A stretch of 13,298 nt of DNA, from NCBI GenBank assembly GCA_015499985.1, contig JAAAUF010001046.1, forward strand, positions 1 to 13,298, read 5' to 3'. The DNA is from Haplosporangium gracile. Lineage: Eukaryota > Mortierellomycota > Mortierellomycetes > Mortierellales > Mortierellaceae. Below are positions 1 to 7,900 of the stretch, piece after piece. Numbering within the stretch: the first letter of the stretch is position 1; each line of letters opens with the position of its first letter. The translations under genes were made by a program, and so were the position numbers. The notes below the pieces were generated by a model, which was not told where the DNA came from, made no database searches, and saw only the letters and a list, made by a program, of their open reading frames with translations.

Positions 1-16
1 GTGAAGTAGACTATGT

Positions 17-28
17 GCTCGTACGAGC
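17..28. repeat. 12-bp perfect palindrome near the left edge
   Basis: GCTCGTACGAGC is a perfect palindrome. It lies inside a slightly larger imperfect structure whose outer arms are GTGAAG (1-6) and CTTCAC (28-33). It sits upstream of the transposase relic and could belong to its terminal region, but the element's left end is not defined in this window. Otherwise I see nothing in 1-113. Confidence 0.3.
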
Positions 29-113
29 TTCACTTAGACAGTTCCACTTTTCAATCGGACAAAATTGATGTGTCGTCACAGACGACCCATCACTACCTTG
101 GTAAAAAAAAAAA

Positions 114-2337
114 ATGCTCCATCTAATGTCTGCTCTCAAGATGAAGGACGCACTGATCGTCGACCGCAAGTACGATCTCAGGAATAACATCAAACCTCAA
201 AAATTCTCAACCCACGACCCCAACACCAAGGAATTCATTTTTACATGCGACGAGCTTCGCACATGGTGGGCGGAAGAGTGTCAAACTGGCTTGTGGGTGC
301 ATAGGCCCAATCAGTACTCCACCTTCTACAGCCAGAAAGACAATCCGGATACCTCACTTCCATCCAAAACATGGGAGCAGGTCGTAGGCACAAGGACCAT
401 GTACTCCTAGAGACCCGCGTTTGCCTGCCGTCGCCACCGCAAAGAAAAAGTTGTTTCTCTCCAACGCGAGTCAGTGGGTCAATGCTGCAAGGCACAGATT
501 TTCATGGCACAACCCGTTGGGGAAGAGGACAAGATAGTGGTCAGGTATATGTGGAAGCACAATCATGATGACGATCGCACACAGTTGCCTCTTGCTTGGA
601 ACGAGCGCGAGTGGGTTCGGCGTATGGTGGATCAGGGTCGCGATTGATGCTCTTTGTCGAGTAGGGGCATACCCGATGAACAGAGCCTGCAAGCGGTAGG
701 AGTGTTGACTTATATTCTGTTTCCGGACACAGTTTAGACAGCTTATTTCTTTTTTTAACTTCTACATCCTCTGCCTTTATTCATACCATGTAGATGGAGG
801 AGGCGCCCCATGGTTGTTCCAAAGGAGCTGTGTCTGGCAACCTATTCATCAACACCAACCATGTTCGACAAGAGCTCTACAGAAAAAAAGGGATGGATTA
901 TCAGAGGGACAAGGACGTTGTCAAGAGCGTCAAGTTTTGGTTCAGGAAGACCGAGGATAAGGGTGGCAAGTCCATGTTCGTTGAAGATGCAACACTGATT
1001 AGATTCGCGTATGGGTGGTGTACAAATCCCAGCTGAAGGTAAACGTTGTACATGCTGACAGTATACATACTAACTCCTCATCGATCATACAAGATTACTT
1101 ATCAGGCCTTTTCCTCCATTGTTCCAGGTCTTGTCCGAGAACACCAATATCTACTGCATGGACTCGACTCACAAGACAGCAAAAGACATCGCGCCGATCG
1201 AAGAGGGCAGCAAGATTCACAACTCAGTGTACTTGTTCATGCTTCTCGTCAAAGACAAGGATGTCCACCAAGGAATCCCTATCGCATTCATGGCGTGCAA
1301 GTTCGAATCTCGGTATATATACAATTATATCTGCATCATGCCCCGTGCGGCGCATCGTTCTTTTTTGACAGAATGTGTTTATTTTTTGCACCTTGCAATG
1401 ATTTAATATCCTATTATTTGGTAATTAGACTGGCCGAAGAACGAATGTAGCCTGAAAACGGTTGCATTCATGGTGGACTGTGCCGAGGCCGAGTCCCACG
1501 CCATGGGGACCGTTTTTCCTGAGGCCAGGATCCACTACTGCGATTTCCATGTCGGTCAGCTGTGGGAGAAATAGTTGACCAAGTTCTCGGTAGGTGTACT
1601 TTCTTTCTTTTTGGCCTGATACCGTGTAGCATTCTCGGGCAATATTCTGGGTGATCTAACGTAGCACCCATGTTGCATTCATTCACACAAGAGGAACGGA
1701 AGAAGCAAATGCGACCCCTTTTGAACGAAGTTCGCAGAGCCAGGTCACCCGAGCTGCAATAGACATGTTGGACCAGGTTCAAAGAGCTTTATTCGACCGC
1801 ATCGTCGGTGATAAATTACATTCAGAAGAATTGGTTAAACAAGGAGGAAGGCTGGAGAAATGGGCGTTTTTTTCACAGAGAGGTGAGGCACGCCACAATT
1901 ACTTTCCATGTCGATCATCACTCCTACCAGCACTTGACTTATACATCTGTTTTTAACATTGTTTTTATTTTTTTTATTAGGATGGCATGTTGTCACGACC
2001 AACAATTGGATAGAGTCGTGGCATGCTCGTTTGAAGGGCGATCGTCTTGATGGCGATCGGAATCTCCGTATCGGTCGGCTTGTTTATATACTGCAAGACC
2101 AAGTAGTCAGAGAGTTTCGATTCGCATATCTCAAGACCAAGAGAGGCTTCCAGCCCATACCCTGGAGGAAAGGGGATGAGGAGAGGAAACAGAAGGCAGA
2201 CAAAGTTTTGTTCGACGAGGCACAACGCAAGATCGAGTACAACAGTGGCCAGCGCTGCAATGATGGACGCTCACGGGTATGGCTTCACCAATGGTTGCCC
2301 GAATACCGTTCTTTCTAAGCTTGCCGATCCATACAAA
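114..2337 (+). pseudogene. Degenerate Mutator-like element (MULE) transposase, intron-containing
   Basis: Transposase of a cut-and-paste DNA transposon, now broken. Deduced exons are about 114-695, 794-1038, 1128-1312, 1429-1589, 1694-1882 and 1981-2337, separated by GT...AG introns. The N-terminal part has a Cys-rich stretch ending in HNH (around 483-560), like FAR1/FLYWCH-type zinc modules. The core shows MDSTHKT (first catalytic Asp at 1161-1163), MVDCAEAESHAM (second Asp at 1476-1478), a C-x2-H motif CDFH (1539-1550) and TTNNWIESWH (Glu at 2013-2015), the order expected of MULE transposases. Lesions: in-frame stops at 408-410, 644-646, 1572-1574 and 1760-1762; a one-base frameshift near 1017-1022; and frame mismatches across the introns at 1313-1428 and 1883-1980. 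The expected C-terminal SWIM zinc finger is not convincingly present; reading frame is lost near 2318. The start at 114 is only the first ATG in frame, and the element may begin left of the window. Family assignment is from motif recognition. I am confident that it is a transposase relic and fairly confident of the MULE class. Confidence 0.85.
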
Positions 2338-2482
2338 GTGAGTGGGGTCAGAAAAATTCAAAGCGCGATCGATCTTCTTATAGCGCTTAGAACGTGCCTT
2401 TTTCTTTTCAGCGTCAGTGACCTACTCAATCCTTTTGTGCACATTCATTAGGGGTTTCAATCTTTGACATTTCGCGGCGTAT

Positions 2483-2514
2483 AACCAAATGCGCCATCAA
2501 CCAAATGCGCCATC
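2483..2514. repeat. Two tandem copies of a 16-bp unit
   Basis: AACCAAATGCGCCATC occurs twice with no mismatch and no spacer, at 2483-2498 and 2499-2514. It lies inside the inverted-repeat unit. Exact identity suggests a recent duplication by replication slippage or a subterminal repeat of a transposon. Confidence 0.8.
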
Positions 2515-2560
2515 GAAATGCACCAGCTAGAGGGCAGGTGTGTAACAAAATACGCTCCGA

Positions 2561-2581
2561 TTTGAAATCAAAGATTTCAAA
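2561..2581. repeat. Perfect 9-bp stem hairpin inside the right arm
   Basis: TTTGAAATC (2561-2569) and GATTTCAAA (2573-2581) are exact reverse complements separated by AAA. The hairpin is part of the right arm of the 2451-2593 unit, where it adds an extra TCTTTGA-like copy relative to the left arm. No oligo-T tract follows and there is no gene context for a terminator, so I treat it as transposon terminal structure. Confidence 0.6.
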
Positions 2582-2599
2582 GAGTGAACCCCCTATTGA

Positions 2600-2930
2600 T
2601 ACGCGGCAAGACATAACAAGACTAACTGAATAGATATTTCAACAAACAACAAACAACAACAAAAAAAAAAAAAAAAAGAGATAACGGCAAGCACTTGTCG
2701 GAATCATCTTTACCTTCCACACTTGACTGAAATGAATACGCGAATTGTCTTCAGCTTGTCCGTTTGATATTCCCTTTTCCAAGCCCATGTAACTGACCTT
2801 CCCGCAGGTAAGCTATGTCTGCCAATGATGCCAACGCGATCTAGTATCATGAAAGGATCGCATGCCTTCTCTATCGACATGATTACCGTGTAGTATCTTT
2901 ATGACCATCGAATAAATATCTTCTCCACTC
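2600..2930. other. Gene-poor spacer with an A-rich tract
   Basis: No coding frame with recognisable motifs is seen here. The stretch 2638-2677 is made of CAA/CAAA units followed by an uninterrupted run of 17 A (2661-2677). An A-rich tract next to transposon debris could be a retroposon tail or just a low-complexity expansion; no SINE or LINE body is recognisable upstream of it. Confidence 0.5.
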
Positions 2931-3056
2931 CTTCTTTTCTCTCTTTTTATTGTTGAACCTTCTTGCTTCAATACACCTCCTTTCATTCTTTATCTTCTCT
3001 TCCTAGTTCCCTGCTCTTTCCCATACCATTACCTCACCACCACATTAATACCTCAA
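2931..3056 (+). promoter_or_regulatory. Pyrimidine-rich leader of the START-domain gene
   Basis: The + strand is strongly CT-rich (CTTCTTTTCTCTC, TTCATTCTTTATC and similar) immediately before the ATG at 3060, which sits in an A-rich context (CTCAAAAAATG). Pyrimidine tracts followed by a short A-rich stretch are typical of filamentous-fungal transcription start regions. No clear TATA or CCAAT box is seen at a convincing distance. Confidence 0.4.
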
Positions 3057-3059
3057 AAA

Positions 3060-3944
3060 ATGTTTACTGCAGCACAAATCAACGAGGCCATCGCCGAGAT
3101 GAATGCACCTTCTGGGAGCTGTTCTCAGAGGTGCCCAATTTCAGGGTACACCGCCGATCCGTGCCCAACAGCTCCTTGAAGGAGTACAAGATTTTGGGAT
3201 CCTATCCCGATCTGCCCACTCGCTATCTTCTCCGAGCTTACATTGACTTGGACTTTCGCAAATCCAGGGACTCTAACATGATCGACTGGAAGGCGCTCCC
3301 CAACCACCGCCTGCACTTTACTGCGAAGTTCCCCTGGCCGCTATGCCCACGCGACTATGTCTATGAGTTTTGCACACAAGAATTCGCAGAGGATGTGGTC
3401 TTTGTGAACGGCAAGAGTGTGTTTGATGAGGCTGCTCCTGAGCGTTCGGGCACAGTCCGTGTGGACGACTTTAGACAGGATGTAGTTATCCAACCTACCG
3501 AGGATGGACGTGGCTGCAACATTTGGTTTGGCTATTACGACAACTCCAAGGTATAATATCGTTGTGTTGCTATTGCTGTCACCATTGCTGTTTTATACTT
3601 TATGTGTGAACACGTCAATTGAACATGTTGTTTTTTTATTCTTCCTGACAAAAAAATAGGGAAACATTCCTTCAAGTATCATCAACTGGGCAGCCAAATC
3701 TGGCATTCCATGCTCAGTCACTAATCTATCCCTTGCTTAAATATGATATAATCATATAACCTTCTTGAACTCGATGAGGGACGCAGGTCTTCAATTGATG
3801 AAGACGGACGAGAAGAACGGAGTTCTAGACGAGAAGATCCAGCTCATGTCGTCGACCGCCACTTCTTGTCAGTCAGCTGTTGAGAGGAGCGTAAAGAGAA
3901 TGTATGTTAGTGCTGTCGATAGTATATATCTTTTTTTCTTTTGA
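3060..3944 (+). pseudogene. START-domain (PCTP-like) lipid-transfer protein, probably decayed
   Basis: START domains bind a single lipid in a hydrophobic pocket and move it between membranes. The frame from 3116 shows the family landmarks: a YIDLDFRK block, PWPLCPRDYVYEF, SGTVRVDDFRQ, WFGYYDNSK, and, after an intron at 3551-3659, GNIPSSIINWAAKSGIP, then FLNSMRDAGLQLMK from 3762. The ATG at 3060 gives a plausible N-terminus (MFTAAQINEAIAEMNAPSG) in a different frame, so one base is missing around 3113-3116. The family's near-invariant Trp-Asp after the RK pair reads Arg-Asp (AGG at 3266-3268). Between GIP (ends 3710) and FLNS (3762) lie 51 bases with an in-frame TAA (3738-3740); they resemble an old intron, but I find no GT...AG pair that restores the frame. 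The last frame runs to TGA at 3942-3944. Each lesion could be a sequencing error, but three together favour a pseudogene. Family assignment is strong; the loss of function is inferred. Confidence 0.75.
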
Positions 3945-4982
3945 GAGAATAAAAAAAAAGTGGCAATATGAAAGAGGAAGGAGGCATAGAAAGGTAAGAC
4001 GCGTCGCCGCTTTCTTGTCAAATGTGCGCGAGTCCTTTCGTTCCTTCCATCGCACAGTACCCATTCCATCGTTGGTGGCTTAGCAGGCGTTCACTTTTTT
4101 GTCTTTTTTTCTTTCGAGCAAAATCCTATTTTTCCAATAAAACCCCTCTCTCCCATTCGCACACACATACACACAATACACACTTCCTCGCTCTCTTTCA
4201 CTTCGCGCCCTGTCTACTGCTACTCTGTCTACTAAGTCTCCTAGCTGTGTGTATATGTGTGTGTCTGTTTTCCCTAGTCGACGCTCCCTTCCAACCCCGT
4301 GTGCTGTGTCTGTGTATGTATACCTGTATCCTGTTTGACTATTGTCTGTCTGTCTCTTGCATTGCACTCTCTCTCCGCCTCCGCCATCACCATCGCCCCC
4401 GTCTGCCTGTTGCTGTCTGTACTGTTCGTATCGCCACCCTGTTCCTGTCTCCACCCCCGCCCTTCGTCCTTCGTCCTTCCTCCACACTCTGTCGTTGTCA
4501 CTGGCCTCCTCTCTCTCATTTTTAACCTCGCCACACCTTATGTCTCCTTCATCGTATCGATCTCTCTTCTTTGCCTAACCGCCACCATGTACGATGACGA
4601 TCAACCAGCTCCTTCTCCTTTACTTTACTTTCTTCTCTTCTCCTCTCGATACCCTTTTCTCACCGCACGACAGACGCGTCGACTACCAGCAACCAGAGGA
4701 TGGTGTCTGTCTGGATTCCGATCATCCCTTTTCTCAGCCTCCACACTCAGTCAACCAACCAATCAACCAACCACCTTGCTCGATTCCTAAACTTTTACTC
4801 CAAACCGACTCTTTGCATCCTGAACGTCCATAAACTAACGCTCTTTTTTTTACTCTTGTTCCCTTCCTTATCCTTATTCTTCCCCTGAACCTGACTGACT
4901 GACTACACACCAGTTACCACAAAAGCAAAGAGTAATATCCGCCTGCTTATCTATCCTACACTCAATCTGACGAACAACCTCC
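3945..4982 (+). promoter_or_regulatory. Long pyrimidine-rich promoter and leader of CHD1
   Basis: From about 4085 to 4900 the + strand is overwhelmingly C and T, with few purines. Open frames in this stretch are low-complexity Ser/Leu/Pro/Cys strings and are not credible proteins. Simple repeats are embedded: CA-rich at about 4159-4192, TG-rich at about 4244-4268, TGTC around 4345, CAAC/CAAT units at about 4750-4772, and CTGA units near 4889-4902. This is the expected place for the CHD1 promoter and 5' UTR. An ATG in a strong vertebrate-style context (GCCACCATGT, ATG at 4587) opens a 68-codon frame that could be an upstream ORF if transcription starts before it. Confidence 0.5.
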
Positions 4983-7900
4983 ATGGACTGTAAGTGCTCA
5001 TCCACCACCACCCTTATACACCCATCTCAGCACCCTCTCCAACCTAGGAGGTCTTCTCCCCTCTTCCTTGTCGTCCGATTGGTGTCCTATCTCACCTAAA
5101 AGAAACGGAAACAAAAACCTATGCAGCCCACGCCTCCTTCCTACTTTCCTGTTGCCAAGATCTCGCTCTTAACTTCGAATCACCACTCGTCAGCCGGAAG
5201 TATGCTTTTGGGAATCAAAACAGTCAAGTCCGCTTTGATCACATTTGAAATCAGATCCCCGAAATTACGATGAAACCCAACATCACACTCTCGCACGCGC
5301 ACCATGCCTCCTCGACCTCCTCCTTTGTTGTAATGGTGTCCCTTGTTATCGTGCCTTCCGTCTTTTTTTTTGGAAACGTCCCTCGACTAGCATGCATCGT
5401 CCCTCTCTCTCTCGACCCTCTTCCACTTTACGTACGGATGGAATTCACTGCAGGAGGCCAGTGGTTGTGTGGATCTGCTTTGCTGACAAAAGCCTTGAAG
5501 AGTGCCAATACAATACACTCGAGCGAGGCTCGAGCCAGGTCTATTGATCGACGCCGCTTACAATCTACGCCATAGACATGCTAATGCTATCAGTGCTGAC
5601 ATTATCTCATCCTCTTCCAAATTCTCGGTAGCCCAAGACTCGTCTGCGTATGAAGACGACGGAGCGTCCTCACCAATTCATCGCAAGCGCCGCTCCTCCG
5701 ACAGCCTCTCGGATAGCGAGGATAGGCACAAAAGCCGGAACAGAGTGAACAACAGCAACAGTAATAATAAGTCAGGGTCAGAGGCATCATCTTTTGAATC
5801 CTCCAGCGAGGATGATGACGACGATGATGAACCCGATTATCAGTCCAAGAAGTCATCTTCTCGGCGCCAAGATGAAAGCACCTATGACAGCTTCGAGGAG
5901 GTCAATGGCTCCGATTCCAGTCAGGTTCGATCTAATAAGGCGCCTAGGACAAGCAGGACAGAATTTCGCAATGTGGACGCAGAACTTTACGATCTCCGTC
6001 GATCAGGCAGGAGTCGTCGGGCGCCCAAGATTATCGACGACGATGACGATGAAGACGAGGACGAAGAGGTAGCACTCGCAAGCATTTTCTCATGTCGCTT
6101 GGACATCCTGAGTTTTGCACTTCATATTATATCTACTCTGACTGACATTGCTTTGCTTTTCTTTCCTTGCGCCTTCAGAGTGATTTTGAAAACGACGATA
6201 ATGATGGGTCGGATTCTGGATCTGGATCTGGCGATGGATCAGATGACAGCGGTAGCGATTACGGATATGGTAGCAAAAAGAAGGCCACAAGAAAGACCGC
6301 AAAGTCTTCAAGATCTTCAGGACGGAATGGTAAAATCTAGCACAGTTTTTTTTTTTTTATCAAACCAGCCCTGTATAACTTTCACAATGCTTCCTAGATG
6401 ATAGTGAACTGAGGTTGGCTCATGTACTTATATTTTTGGCAATAGAATCAAGATCCAATGAACGCGTCATTCAAAGGATAACTCCCCAGGACACCCCTTC
6501 ATCCACCAGCGATTCGGATGGAGACTGGGGCAGTAGTTCCAAGAAAAAATCTAGCAACAGACGCAGGAGAACAGCTTCATTTGGTAGGCGTCGATATGTG
6601 GATTCTCAGCTGCGAGTCATGGGATCAAATCGAAGGCAATGGTTAATATGCGGTGGCTAACAACTGAGAATTTTTTTCTCGCACTAACTTAATTAACAGC
6701 CAACAAAGACACCGACCAAGGAGTCCGTTATTCTTCGCGTGGTGGGCAGGTCAACTATAACGAGGATGAGAACGATTGGGGTATTAGTTCAGAGGATGAC
6801 AAGCTTCCAGTATACACCAAACCAGTGGTGCAGGAGGAGGAAGGCGATGTTATTGAAAGTGTCCATGATTTCCGTCGCACAGGTAAGGAACAAAAAAAAA
6901 TAATTTGATACTCAAGATTGAAAAGCAAATATTGGTGGCGTTTGTTTCTTTTTCTTATTTTGAAATAACGATATTAAATTACGACGATCACGGCCGTTTG
7001 CTTTTTATTTCAAACAATCAGAATCAGACGATGCGGACGATGCAGACGAGCCTGATGGCCCGCACAACAACATGGAGTACTTGATTAAATGGAAGCAGCA
7101 CAGTCACATGCACAACACCTGGGAGCCTTATCAAGACCTCCGACAGTACAAGGGCTTCAAGAAGGTCGACAGCTATATCCATCGCTTTGTTTACCCCGAG
7201 ATCGCGCTGAAGTCGGACCCCAACACCATGCGCGAGGAGATCGAGCAATCCAATGTCAACCGAGAGATGCTTCGCGATGAACTCAAAGACTATCGAACTG
7301 TCGAGCGCATTATCGCCTCCAGGATCTCGAAATCAGGCGAGACGGAATACTTTTGCAAATGGAACCGCCTGGCCTACAGTGCTGCTACCTGGGAAGTCGA
7401 GGATCAGATTTCGGACAATCACCAGGCAGAGATCGATGCATTCTTGGACCGAGAGTCAAGCCAAAAGGTTCCCTACAAGACGACTATCTACCCCAAAGGA
7501 CAGCGACCATCCTTCAAAAAGATGGTCACTCAGCCTGAATACCTAGTGGGAGGTCAACTCCGCGACTACCAATTGACCGGATTGAACTGGATGTCCCGCC
7601 TCTGGTCCAGGAACGAGAACGGCATCCTGGCAGATGAAATGGGTCTGGGCAAGACGGTGCAGTCTATCTCGATCATCTCCTTCCTATTTCATCAACACAA
7701 CCTCTACGGTCCCTATCTGGTCGTGGTTCCACTTTCGACAATCGGCGCATGGCAACGCGAGTTTGAGCGGTGGGCTCCCGACATGAACATGATTGTGTAC
7801 ATTGGTGACGGCGCGAGTCGACAAACCATCCGCGATTACGAGTTCTATCAGAAGGGATCAACTACCAAGATCCGGTTTAATGTCCTCTTGACGACCTTCG

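Larger units (their letters stand above)
2451..2593. mobile_element. MITE-like imperfect inverted-repeat unit flanked by TA
   Basis: The left end reads GGGGTTTCAATCTTTGA (from 2451). The reverse complement of the right end reads GGGGGTTCACTCTTTGA (from 2593 leftward). They match apart from small differences, and the similarity continues raggedly for about 35 bp, including TTTC and a GCGTAT-type motif. A TA dinucleotide borders both ends (2449-2450 and 2594-2595), as a TA target-site duplication would. No coding sequence lies inside. It could be a miniature inverted-repeat element nested beside the transposase relic, or part of that element's own terminal repeat. TA is a very short signal, so the boundaries are tentative. 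Confidence 0.45.

Noticed and set aside
2338..2412. A seventh transposase exon after an intron at 2338-2412 encoding a SWIM finger
   Set aside because: The GTGAGT...TTTTCAG ends are plausible, but the following 40 bases show no clear CxC...CxH pattern and run into the inverted-repeat unit.
3060..3179. Short 39-codon ORF from the START gene ATG as an independent peptide
   Set aside because: Only its first 19 codons look like the START protein N-terminus; the rest is an out-of-frame read of the domain, so it is the product of the frameshift.
4022..4790. Overlapping 160-codon frames in the CT-rich region, both strands
   Set aside because: The translations are low-complexity strings (Ser/Leu/Pro/Cys or Arg/Glu/Gly) produced by the pyrimidine tract and microsatellites; there is no domain or periodic coding signal.
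5502..6401. Open frame beginning at 5502 taken as the CHD1 start
   Set aside because: The codon at 5502 is GTG, not ATG, and the reading past 6068 runs through an intron. The exon itself is real, but this start is not credible in a fungus.
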